A DNA stretch of 34,581 bases from Virgibacillus sp. AGTR (GCF_016919725.2 NZ_JAJERH010000043.1:1-34581); one strand, 5' to 3'; positions 26,623-34,420 are shown, numbered from the stretch's first letter. Program-made: numbers and translations. Notes: a model not told the origin generated them from the letters alone.

Positions 26623-27840
26623 CTAGTTATTGAGTAACTCATGATATACATTATCTAATCGGTTCTCCATTTTCTCCCAGCAATACGTTTCTTCCATTAC
26701 TTTTCTAGCGTTTAGACTCATTTGTTTCAATACCTTCTTATTATTGGCTAAATATAGCATAGCTTCAGCATAATCTGTAGCAGTAGCATCTCTTTTATTA
26801 ATTACTAAACCACATCGATGGGTTCGTAAAAAAGATTCCATCTCGTGGGAGCGGTTTACTACAATAGGAACACCATTATTTAAATAACTAAAGAATTTAT
26901 TCGGCATCGCATAGGAACGATTAAGTGATTCATGTAAATCTTCATAATCAATCCAACCTACTTCTACATCTTTCATATGTTGTGTAATAGAATAATAATC
27001 TACCCACCCAGTTAATTTAATTTTATCCTTTAAATGATTGGGAAGTTTAAATGTATCACCAAACCTCGTTCCACCTATAATTTTAAATTGAAATCCGATG
27101 GAATCAGCACATTTTTCTGTAATTTGTATTATTTTATCCTTACTTCCCCTTTTATAATCAATGTTACCTTCGTAACAGGCAATTAGACCATTTCCGGTAA
27201 AGTCCTTTGGTTGAAATTCTTTAACCAATGGATGCGAGTTATATATGACCTCTACAGAAAATGTGGGATCTTGGGAAAGAAACCAAGACTTTATCGAATG
27301 TGAAATGGTAATGATTTGATCAACTTCTTTCAGCATAATTAAAAGCTTCTCTTTCAAGTTATTGCGATGACTCTCATGGTTTTTAGGATCGAAAGGGTCT
27401 GGTGTTAATTCATGACTATCATAAATTAACTTTACTTCTTTATTCCTTTGCTTTAATAACCTTTTTACACCAATCCCAGCAAAAAGCGATAAATACTCAT
27501 GAGCATGATAAACGTCTGCATTTTGTTGTATACCAAGTTCTGTTAATGGGTTACTGAACCCTTGTTCCCACTTAGATACGGGAGCTACGACTTTGCTTAA
27601 TGGTGCTCTACTTTCTTCAAATGAATAAGTGACTATCTTAATTCCTTCATGCATAAATGATGAAGAAGTAAATTTATCTTTTATAGGAGTACCATCTATG
27701 TCAAACAAATATCCATCCTTTCTAGGAACAATTAATGTCACATCATAACCTAAATTTTTTAAACTTTTGGCTTCTCGTTTAAATATTCTAGAATCTAAAA
27801 ATGGGTGTTCTGCAACTAACATGCATACCTTTTCAGACAA
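26623..27840 (-). CDS. GT4 glycosyltransferase, paralogue C (TTG start)
   Basis: A 405-residue GT-B enzyme homologous over its full length to paralogues A and B (VAEHPFLDSRIFKREAK; VPRKDGYLFDIDG; HESLNRSYAMPNKFFSYLNN). It starts with TTG at 27840, nine bases after AGGAAAGGGG; the nearby ATG is out of frame. It forms its own minus-strand unit, separated from A and B by the plus-strand SDR pair, so the triplication was followed by rearrangement or the SDR pair was inserted. Divergent from the 2-epimerase gene. Confidence 0.9.
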   Translation of the reverse strand: MSEKVCMLVAEHPFLDSRIFKREAKSLKNLGYDVTLIVPRKDGYLFDIDGTPIKDKFTSSSFMHEGIKIVTYSFEESRAPLSKVVAPVSKWEQGFSNPLTELGIQQNADVYHAHEYLSLFAGIGVKRLLKQRNKEVKLIYDSHELTPDPFDPKNHESHRNNLKEKLLIMLKEVDQIITISHSIKSWFLSQDPTFSVEVIYNSHPLVKEFQPKDFTGNGLIACYEGNIDYKRGSKDKIIQITEKCADSIGFQFKIIGGTRFGDTFKLPNHLKDKIKLTGWVDYYSITQHMKDVEVGWIDYEDLHESLNRSYAMPNKFFSYLNNGVPIVVNRSHEMESFLRTHRCGLVINKRDATATDYAEAMLYLANNKKVLKQMSLNARKVMEETYCWEKMENRLDNVYHELLNN

Positions 27841-27936
27841 TTTTTCATGCCCCTTTCCTGTATTAAAATTGTTTTAGATATCTAACTCTATTATTCTATT
27901 TTTTTACTTTTCAAGTCATGTGCAGACTAGCGATAA

Positions 27937-27965
27937 GGATATAAAAAATCATAATTTTATACTGT
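27937..27965 (+). promoter_or_regulatory. Possible promoter of the 2-epimerase gene
   Basis: TATACTGT (27958-27965) lies 26 bases before the start codon. It fits a sigma-A -10 (TATACT, 5 of 6) but lacks a good -35; GGATATA 14 bases upstream (27937-27943) gives a partial fit to a sigma-E promoter instead. Which sigma factor uses it is open. Confidence 0.3.
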
Positions 27966-27991
27966 AAGCCTTATATAGAAAGGAGAAAGAA

Positions 27992-29065
27992 ATGCACATT
28001 TTAACTATAGTAGGCGCAAGGCCACAGTTTATCAAAGCATCCATGTTATCTAAAGCGATCAATTCCCAATCCAAAATAAAAGAAATCATGGTACACACAG
28101 GTCAACATTATGATGATAATATGTCTACCATCTTTTTTGACCAATTAAAGCTTGCTAAACCAGATTATTATTTAGGTATAGGTTCTGGCTCTCATGGTGA
28201 ACAAACTTCTAAAATGCTATTAGAATTAGAAAAGATTATGATGTCTGTTAAGCCTGATATTGTACTTGTATATGGAGATACGAATTCAACCCTTGCAGGA
28301 AGCATCGCTGCAGCAAAACTCCATATTCCCTTAGCTCATGTTGAGGCTGGTTTACGTAGTTTTAATAAAAAAATGCCTGAAGAAATTAATAGAGTGATTA
28401 CTGACCATTTATCAACATTGCTATTTTGTCCAACGCAAACTGCTATTAATAATTTAAAACACGAAGGCATCAACAGAGGTGTTTATTTAACGGGAGATAT
28501 TATGTATGATTCTATTCTTTACTTTAAAGATCATGCTATCCAACAATCTACCATTTTAGAAGATTTATCACTTACAAATAATAATTATTATCTTGCCACT
28601 GTTCATCGAGCAGAGAATACCGATCAACCCGAACATTTAAAACAAATACTAACTGCATTTCAACAATTAGCTAAAACAGTAGTCCTTCCATTACACCCTA
28701 GAACTAAAAGTAAAATTAAACAATATAAGTTAAATGAATTAATTGATTTACCTCATATCAAAACAGTAGAACCATTACATTATTTTGATATGTTAGCATT
28801 AACTGCTCAAGCAACAGCAGTTCTAACTGATTCTGGTGGTTTACAAAAAGAAGCCTATATGCTACAAATTCCGTGTATTACATTAAGGCAGGAAACAGAG
28901 TGGATTGAAACTGTACAGACCGGCTGGAATCAGCTAGCAGGATATAATACGAAACAAATAGTAAATAATGTCAGGAATCTAAAGACTCCTAATCATTCTC
29001 CTCCACGGTTTGGTGACGGAAAAGCAGCCTACGCTATTCACCATATTTTAATGAATGACTTTTAA
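27992..29065 (+). CDS. Non-hydrolysing UDP-sugar 2-epimerase, WbpI-like
   Basis: A 357-residue GT-B-fold epimerase (VGARPQFIKASMLSKAI, HTGQHYDDNMS, YGDTNSTLAG, HVEAGLRSFNKKMPEEINR, TVHRAENTD, LTDSGGLQKEA). Generic UDP-GlcNAc 2-epimerases carry TERPE in the substrate loop; this protein has ETEWIETVQTGWNQL, the form found, as I recall, in WbpI/WlbD enzymes acting on UDP-2,3-diacetamido-glucuronate. It is therefore the probable last step of UDP-ManNAc3NAcA synthesis. A start ATG follows AAAGGAG. Plain WecB/MnaA activity is the alternative. A dispersed repeat lies 47 bases downstream. Confidence 0.9.
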   Translation: MHILTIVGARPQFIKASMLSKAINSQSKIKEIMVHTGQHYDDNMSTIFFDQLKLAKPDYYLGIGSGSHGEQTSKMLLELEKIMMSVKPDIVLVYGDTNSTLAGSIAAAKLHIPLAHVEAGLRSFNKKMPEEINRVITDHLSTLLFCPTQTAINNLKHEGINRGVYLTGDIMYDSILYFKDHAIQQSTILEDLSLTNNNYYLATVHRAENTDQPEHLKQILTAFQQLAKTVVLPLHPRTKSKIKQYKLNELIDLPHIKTVEPLHYFDMLALTAQATAVLTDSGGLQKEAYMLQIPCITLRQETEWIETVQTGWNQLAGYNTKQIVNNVRNLKTPNHSPPRFGDGKAAYAIHHILMNDF

Positions 29066-29112
29066 TTTAAAATAGAAACCTGAGAAAATGAGACTAAATA
29101 TACAGATACAAT

Positions 29113-29297
29113 AAAAGTGAAACTTCAATCAGTTGGGAGTTTTTGTTTACCCCACTGATTGCTAGTACCACAAGGGTATGACCTAAAGGCACTGGAACCA
29201 ATCGGACATTTACTGGCAGTTGATCCCACACTTATCCATATCGGTTTCACTATTGCTTGAAGTGGGGATTTTACTGCCAGTTATATGCGGGATTAAC
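29113..29297 (+). repeat. Dispersed structured repeat, long copy
   Basis: Second copy of the element at 5710-5833, about 185 bases. It contains three nested inverted pairs: CAATCAGT-TGGG / CCCC-ACTGATTG at the left, ACTGGCAGT / ACTGCCAGT enclosing ATCCCACACTT / AAGTGGGGAT on the right, with the conserved AGTACCACAAGGGTATG between. Direct comparison with the short copy shows paired changes in the first stem. No open reading frame. It lies between the convergent 2-epimerase and C5-epimerase genes. Confidence 0.8.
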
Positions 29298-29328
29298 GAT
29301 GATCTTTCTTTCCAGAGCCCCTTGATAT

Positions 29329-29391
29329 CCCCAACTTAGGGGGAAACACAGACGCACTGCCCCTATTGTCTTACGCATCTCATAATAGGGG
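29329..29391. other. Hairpins in the 3' space between convergent genes
   Basis: Two GC-rich inverted repeats follow the dispersed repeat: CCCC-AACTTA-GGGG (29329-29342) and CCCCTATT / AATAGGGG (29360-29391, 16-base loop). Neither has a T-run, so they are weak terminator candidates. The rest of 29298-29489 shows no gene. Confidence 0.35.
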
Positions 29392-29489
29392 GAGCACTGC
29401 GATGTACAAGCCTACCTTCACATAGAATCGAGCTTCTATAACATTCTTTCCTATTTAGAGAACAATTCATTTGTATACTTTTATTTGAA

Positions 29490-30485
29490 TTATACAGTAA
29501 CTTTTCCGTCTAAATAGCCTTTCCATCTTTGTAATGCTTCGTTCATTTTTGCGTCCTTCTCTATCGAGTTTAATGCAGCTAATAAATGGATATGGGTAAT
29601 ATGATACCCCCACTTTGCTACATTTGGATAACCTCCATCCGTTGTATAATGCGTTAAATCATAAGCAGTGCGTGATCCCAAATCATATAAAGGTAACATT
29701 CTTTTTAGCGAAACAATTCCTTCTTGATATAATTTTTTTGTTTCCACATCACCACTTTGTTTATAAAGATCATATAACCCAATTAATGCAAACATGAAGC
29801 CATTCAAAATAAAACTAGGTGGATCTGTTGGACATTCTTCATAGAACATGTACTTGTCTTCAAACTTAGCTAGCACCCCATTGTTATTTGAAGGGATTTT
29901 AAACATTTTAGTGGCTTTTAATGCACTTTGCTCATACTTTTTATCTCTGGTAAACGCAGTAGCCCTAGATAAAACAGACATGACCATACCTAATCCAATA
30001 GCAGAATACCATGGAGACTTGATTTTATTTAACCTAACAGGGCAATAGTGAAGATCAAATTGATACGACCACCCTCCTTGTTCGTCTTGATGATGCATAA
30101 ACCAATCAGCTACTTTTAAAAATTTTTGCTTACTTGCATATTTCTTCTCTTTTAAATAAATGCTATAATGTTGCAGCCCATATTGAGCAATTGTAGAAGG
30201 ATTAAAATATTTTCCATACGTGTAAACTGTTTTGGGAATACCATTAATAAATTCAACATTCCAATTCTCTACACGATTTCTGTCATAATGTAAGTAATTA
30301 CCTTGATAATCATATTGATCTATTTCTAAATAACGAGCCTTCGTAATGAAAATTTTCAGCAAATTATCTGTTTCTAGCCACTCTTTTTCAACACCATAAC
30401 CTTTTTCTAGTAAAGTTATTGGAATTAGAAATTCATTACCAATTCTCTTCCCAACTGCTTCGAATTGATTATGCATCAAAACCAT
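29490..30485 (-). CDS. D-glucuronyl C5-epimerase (Glce) family protein
   Basis: A 331-residue protein matching the catalytic (alpha,alpha)6-barrel of heparan-sulfate glucuronyl C5-epimerases. Visible matches are STIAQYGLQHYSIYLKE (97-113), PPSFILNGFMFALIGLYDL (222-240), LPLYDLGSRTAYDLTHY (264-280), KWGYHITHIHLLAALNSI (291-308) and the end QRWKGYLDG. Two of the three active-site tyrosines (human 560 and 578, from memory) align with Tyr275 and Tyr294; the third (human 500, in EEYPTTP) is Cys218 here (EECPTDP). There is no signal peptide or membrane helix, so it acts in the cytoplasm. It is last in a three-gene operon after a CgeB-like glycosyltransferase and a WbpD-like acetyltransferase. Its likely role is inversion of C5 in a uronic acid of the glycan; the substrate is unknown. 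Confidence 0.88.
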   Translation of the reverse strand: MVLMHNQFEAVGKRIGNEFLIPITLLEKGYGVEKEWLETDNLLKIFITKARYLEIDQYDYQGNYLHYDRNRVENWNVEFINGIPKTVYTYGKYFNPSTIAQYGLQHYSIYLKEKKYASKQKFLKVADWFMHHQDEQGGWSYQFDLHYCPVRLNKIKSPWYSAIGLGMVMSVLSRATAFTRDKKYEQSALKATKMFKIPSNNNGVLAKFEDKYMFYEECPTDPPSFILNGFMFALIGLYDLYKQSGDVETKKLYQEGIVSLKRMLPLYDLGSRTAYDLTHYTTDGGYPNVAKWGYHITHIHLLAALNSIEKDAKMNEALQRWKGYLDGKVTV

Positions 30486-30517
30486 AATATCTTCTATCTG
30501 CTTTGTATTTATCTATA

Positions 30518-31207
30518 TCAACTCTCTTCTGATAAATCTATTTTTTTTGCGGGTATGCCTACAGCTATTACACCATTTTCTAAATGCTTTGTAACAACAG
30601 AACCTGCACCGACTATCGTGTTGTTTCCAATATTGACCCCCGGTAGTAATGATGCATTGTTTCCAATTTTGGCACCATTTTTAATAAAAGGTCCCTTTAG
30701 GCTATAACTTCGCGCTCCCATATACTTATCATTAGACATTGATACACAGGGACCAACAAATACATTATTTTCTATTATAGTATCCCCTGTAATATATGCC
30801 ATTGTTTGAATGGTACAAGAGTCTCCAATTTGTGTATTTAGTTCAACTATCGCTGCTCTACCGATAACCGTTTTATCACCGACTATCGTATTTTCTCTGA
30901 TACTTGCATGATCACCAATGAATACCTCTTCGCCAACTTGAGTACCAGCGTAGATGGATACTAGATGACCAATCCGTGTACCAGCTTTAATTACTAACTC
31001 GGTAGTATTCGACGTTTTCCGCATTCTTTGGTTAATAGCTGGCTTGATACCAAGAACACAATTACAGCCAATCATTACATTGTTATCAATTTTTGTTCCC
31101 TCTAAGATCACAGAGTTATGGCCAATTACAACATTCTCTCCAACTGTGACGTGATCCTCAATTGTAACATGATGACCAATCTGAGTGCTTTCAGGTATAG
31201 AAGACAA
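30518..31207 (-). CDS. Left-handed beta-helix N-acetyltransferase, WbpD/WlbB-like
   Basis: About 229 residues made of hexapeptide repeats (IGHHVTIEDHVTVGENVVIG and so on) forming a left-handed beta-helix acyltransferase. GPCVSMSNDKYM and GAKIGNNASLLPGVNIG resemble WbpD/WlbB, which acetylate the 3-amino group of UDP-GlcNAc3NA. I place the start at the TTG at 31207, seven bases after GGGAGG. An ATG at 31222 overlaps the stop of the upstream gene (TAATG) but has no ribosome site of its own, and its first codons are that site. Operon order: CgeB-like glycosyltransferase, this gene, C5-epimerase. Confidence 0.88.
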   Translation of the reverse strand: MSSIPESTQIGHHVTIEDHVTVGENVVIGHNSVILEGTKIDNNVMIGCNCVLGIKPAINQRMRKTSNTTELVIKAGTRIGHLVSIYAGTQVGEEVFIGDHASIRENTIVGDKTVIGRAAIVELNTQIGDSCTIQTMAYITGDTIIENNVFVGPCVSMSNDKYMGARSYSLKGPFIKNGAKIGNNASLLPGVNIGNNTIVGAGSVVTKHLENGVIAVGIPAKKIDLSEES

Positions 31208-31221
31208 ACAAAAACCTCCCA

Positions 31222-32145
31222 TTATTGTGATTGAAGTATCTTTTCTATTTTCTTAACTAATTGTTGTGCTCGGTGTTGAACAGTATGGTGTTGATGAATA
31301 AACCGGTATCCTTGTTCAATAATTTGTTTCCGTTCCGTTTCATGAGCTAAAAAATATGCTGCCTTTTCTTCAAAATCATTTTCATCGATTGCGACAAAAT
31401 GTACTCCTGGAATAAAGCCTATATCTTCTAATTCTTTAAAGGTAGGGGCTAATAGCAATGTTTTACAAGCAAGTGCTTCAAAATATTTTAGAACTGGATA
31501 ATTATGTCTAGATGGACAAGTAAAAAATAGCTTTGATCTGTTCAATTCTTTTGCATAATTCTGCTCAATCATCTTTTCTTGTTCTTTCCCTCTGAAACTT
31601 TGATAACCTGGATGCCTGTAATAAATGAAATCAGCATTCCCCTCATACGTCTTTATAATTTTTTGCCTTAAGGGATACGTATCACTTACCGCTCCCATCA
31701 ATAATAAATTGAAATCTTTTTTTAACTTATAGTCTTTACATACATCTATATTGACGAAATGCGGAAACCATTCCATTTTATCTTGAAATTCAGGATATAA
31801 TGTTAAAAATTTATCTCTAATGACAGAAAACAAGTAGTCTATATTATTTTTATTAATAAAATTTCGTCTAAGGCTTATAAAGCGATGAACATCATTTACA
31901 AATAACCCAGTTGGTATATCAATATGAGCAAGGCCTTTTATCTTTGGTGACATGTGTCGATCAATATCATTTAAAAGTAAGATAAAATCTGGTCTAGTTT
32001 CTAGCTGCCTTAAAATATAGTCAATGTGTCCAGGCTTTCTCCATATTGTTAAATGTACAACATTTTTAAGCTCTTGTTCTAAATAAAAATAATTTCTGTT
32101 AATCATTTTTGAAGTGTCTTTTGCAATGAATAGTAAATTAATCAG
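31222..32145 (-). CDS. CgeB-like (Glyco_trans_1_2) glycosyltransferase, probable CTG start
   Basis: A GT-B glycosyltransferase of about 307 residues. The C-terminal domain (FFTCPSRHNYPVLKYFEALA, then LAPTFKELEDIGF and GVHFVAIDENDFEEKA) is the type found in the spore maturation protein CgeB. The first ATG in frame (32106) gives 294 residues but removes the first beta-strand. Upstream codons read INLLFIAKDTSKMINRNY, a standard Rossmann opening, and AAGGAG (32158-32153) stands seven bases before a CTG at 32145. I therefore extend the gene to that rare start codon. First gene of the C5-epimerase operon, divergent from the WbpB-like gene. Confidence 0.8.
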   Translation of the reverse strand: MINLLFIAKDTSKMINRNYFYLEQELKNVVHLTIWRKPGHIDYILRQLETRPDFILLLNDIDRHMSPKIKGLAHIDIPTGLFVNDVHRFISLRRNFINKNNIDYLFSVIRDKFLTLYPEFQDKMEWFPHFVNIDVCKDYKLKKDFNLLLMGAVSDTYPLRQKIIKTYEGNADFIYYRHPGYQSFRGKEQEKMIEQNYAKELNRSKLFFTCPSRHNYPVLKYFEALACKTLLLAPTFKELEDIGFIPGVHFVAIDENDFEEKAAYFLAHETERKQIIEQGYRFIHQHHTVQHRAQQLVKKIEKILQSQ

Positions 32146-32276
32146 GATAACACTCCTTCACAAAATTACTAACTGGTTAACTGCCAATTTTGAAGTTTGT
32201 CGTTATGACAGTCTACCTCGCTTTCTAGCTAATGCATAATATGTAAATAACTCGTATTCAAAGTGAGGAGAATTAT

Positions 32277-33206
32277 ATGAGAGTTGGTGTAATTGGAACT
32301 GGTAATATGGGAGAGAATCATATACGAACGTATTCGTCTATGTATCATCACTGCCAACTAATAGGTATATATGATATAGATGAAACGAAAAGAAATGAAA
32401 TTGCTAAAAAATACAATATTAAGCCTTTCCCATCATTGGATAATCTCTTAAAAGAAGTTGACGCTGTTAGTATAGCTGTCCCAACTAAGTTTCATTATGA
32501 TATTGGTTTAAAGTGTATTGATAATAAAGTACACATGTTATTAGAAAAACCTATGACCAGTACAGTAGAACAGGCAGAAGATTTACTTTATAAATCTTCA
32601 AAAGCAGGAGTCATACTTCAAGTAGGACACATTGAGCTTTTTAATCCATTAATTCAGGAACTTCTAAAGGTATTGGAAAATAAAAAAATAATTGGAATTG
32701 AATTTCAACGAATGAGTCCCTACCATGAAAGAATCAAAAATATCGATGTTGTAGAGGATTTAATGATTCACGACCTTTATATTTTGCAAGAAATTCTTAA
32801 AGAAGATAAACTCATGGATGTTCAGGCGTTAGGAAAGATAATTGACGGTACAATTAAACATGCTGTTGTCATTGCCACATCTAGGCAAGAGGTTATCGTA
32901 CAGCTGACTGCTAGTTTTAAATCAAAAAGTAAAGTTAGAACCATTCAAATCCTCACTGAAGATGATTTTATTGAAGTCAATTTATTAAAAAAAGAAATCA
33001 ACATACGAAGCTCTATTCTAACCAAAACTATTAAGGTGGATGATTCCATCCATCCATTACAAGTACAGCTAACTGATTTCATAAACTGTATTAAGGTCAA
33101 AAGAGAACCTTCTGTATCAGGAAATGAAGGAATAAAAGCATTATTAATCACCAATCAAATTAGTAAGGAAATTAGCAAAATAAAAAACGAGAACAAATAT
33201 TTATAG
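32277..33206 (+). CDS. Gfo/Idh/MocA oxidoreductase, WbpB/GnnA-like UDP-sugar 3-dehydrogenase
   Basis: A 309-residue NAD enzyme with N-terminal Rossmann fold (VGVIGTGNMGENHIRTY), the family's EKPMT motif with catalytic Lys, GHIELFNPL and DLMIHDLYI in the substrate domain. Enzymes with this pattern (WbpB/WlbA on UDP-GlcNAcA, or GnnA on UDP-GlcNAc) oxidise C3 to a ketone, which a DegT aminotransferase then aminates. With WbpA-, WbpE-, WbpD- and WbpI-like genes nearby, the WbpB role is the simpler reading; GnnA-like activity is the alternative. GTGAGGAG precedes the ATG. A partial sigma-K-like pair (TACC, then CATAATATG at 32235) lies upstream but misses the last -10 base. Confidence 0.88.
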   Translation: MRVGVIGTGNMGENHIRTYSSMYHHCQLIGIYDIDETKRNEIAKKYNIKPFPSLDNLLKEVDAVSIAVPTKFHYDIGLKCIDNKVHMLLEKPMTSTVEQAEDLLYKSSKAGVILQVGHIELFNPLIQELLKVLENKKIIGIEFQRMSPYHERIKNIDVVEDLMIHDLYILQEILKEDKLMDVQALGKIIDGTIKHAVVIATSRQEVIVQLTASFKSKSKVRTIQILTEDDFIEVNLLKKEINIRSSILTKTIKVDDSIHPLQVQLTDFINCIKVKREPSVSGNEGIKALLITNQISKEISKIKNENKYL

Positions 33207-33513
33207 AGAAAATTCAAATACCAACCAGTCTTAGAAAGTATGAATAATTAATATCTAATTTTATTTATATTCACTGGTTAATCATATCATTCATATAAAT
33301 ATTTATTTTCAAACTTGGGTACCGATGATTATTAAATCAAAACCATGCTATTACAAGAGTTAAAACCAAAACCACAATTGGATTATTTAAGTGTGGTTAT
33401 TATTGGTCAATTTAAAACAATTGTTTCTTCTTTATTAGTCATTCAATTTAAAATCATGTAATACGTTCTTTTTTCCCCTAAACTCTAAGAATTTTTGTAT
33501 ATCTAAATATTCT

Positions 33514-33545
33514 CTGAAACAGGCAATCTACTCCGCCTGTTTCAG
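33514..33545. repeat. Perfect 11-bp inverted repeat in a gene-free stretch
   Basis: CTGAAACAGGC (33514-33524) and GCCTGTTTCAG (33535-33545) flank a 10-base loop. Neither side has a T-run, so it is not a standard terminator. The stretch 33207-33890 is otherwise AT-rich without any open frame above 60 codons. A second small stem (AACCACA / TGTGGTT, 33370-33398) lies nearby. It may be the end of an eroded mobile element. Confidence 0.4.
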
Positions 33546-33899
33546 AAATTATATGCTGATTTTTCAGTACCAAGTCCCCTCTAATAAAAAAACACCAAAA
33601 ACGTCATTAACCTATTTGAGCCGAATTCAGTTGGTCTACTTTACTATGAATTTTTCTTAGACCTTATTGTAATGAAGATAGTGATTTCCTTTTAACTGGT
33701 TTGCTACAGGAACATCATGGACAATCTGTATTATTACCCTCCTGTAGATACTTAAACTACTCTTTCTTCACCATGATATTATAAGGATCTGTCCCTCTAC
33801 CGAACGGACAGTAAAAAGATTTCGTCCGAACTGATCCTGAGTAAACGACTTCCCCTCAGTTTGATGACATCTATACACTTTCTATACTCAGTAGTTCAA

Positions 33900-34416
33900 T
33901 GGTTTCGTTTCCTTAATATTCACCTGACAGACTCTCTTTCTGTGTTTTCCCTAACGCTCAATACTATAACTTTTAACTATACATGTGGTCACACGTCATA
34001 CCACCCCCTGTTGTACCTTTATTTCTGACTACTTGAAGATAAGCTTAATTGAGATTATTTCTTGAAAGAATCCTCTCTAACAGATGAAATACACCATCTT
34101 GGTTGTATCGGCTCGTTATCCTATAATTCTCACAGCACCCTCATAAAATCTCTTCAGGTAAGAATGAAAACTTTCCTCCCATGTAACTGCTAGATTTACT
34201 GTATGGGTTTCGGCAGTATTGGACTTTGTCTTATGTTACAGGCTTATCTGACCTAATCCAGCCTTCTATATAGTTTCTGTTCGTCAGTTCAGGAGTTTAC
34301 GTCCAGCTTCCTTCAGTCACTACCTCACGATAGCCACCTTTCCATTCGCTAACAATTCCTACTGCCAAGCCTGTAGCAGACTTTCAACGCCAAGTTTTCA
34401 CCCATGCACGGTGCAT
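33900..34416 (-). mobile_element. Decayed group II intron
   Basis: On the minus strand, sequence from about 34416 reads GCATGGGTGAAAAC, then AGTCTGCTACAGGCT, CTGAAGGAAGCTGGAC, GACGAACAGAAACTATATAG and ACAAAGTCCAATACTGCC. The order and wording follow domain I of bacterial group II introns, including the Oceanobacillus iheyensis group IIC intron of known structure. A reverse-transcriptase remnant follows. The 5' end is estimated by alignment from memory (plus or minus ten bases); no convincing domain V or 3' end is visible, so the left border is arbitrary. The 5' end sits directly after a transcription terminator, as is typical of group IIC insertions. Confidence 0.75.
33982..34080 (-). pseudogene. 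Group II intron reverse transcriptase/maturase fragment
   Basis: The frame starting at 34080 on the minus strand reads LERILSRNNLN, a TAA stop, then AYLQVVRNKG and a damaged form of the GVDGM motif (TTGGGM). This is the N-terminal part of an intron-encoded reverse transcriptase. Further fragments (NIKETKP; KVY with EGK) continue in shifted frames to about 33890, after which homology is lost. There is a nonsense codon, a small deletion, frameshifts and loss of all catalytic parts, so it cannot make an active protein. Confidence 0.75.
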
Positions 34417-34420
34417 AACT

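Noticed and set aside
29360-29391. CCCCTATT / AATAGGGG hairpin as terminator of the 2-epimerase gene
   Set aside because: It is about 300 bases past the stop codon and lacks a T-run in either direction; reported only as a hairpin.
32230-32245. Divergent sigma-K -10 elements sharing CATAATATG between the CgeB-like and WbpB-like genes
   Set aside because: Both directions miss the final A of CATAnnnTA and -35 spacing is not ideal; kept only as a note in the gene entry.
33780-33845. Possible group II intron domain V around CCGTTCGGTAGAGGGAC
   Set aside because: The lower stem does not pair and the AGC catalytic triad is not identifiable, so the 3' end of the intron was left open.
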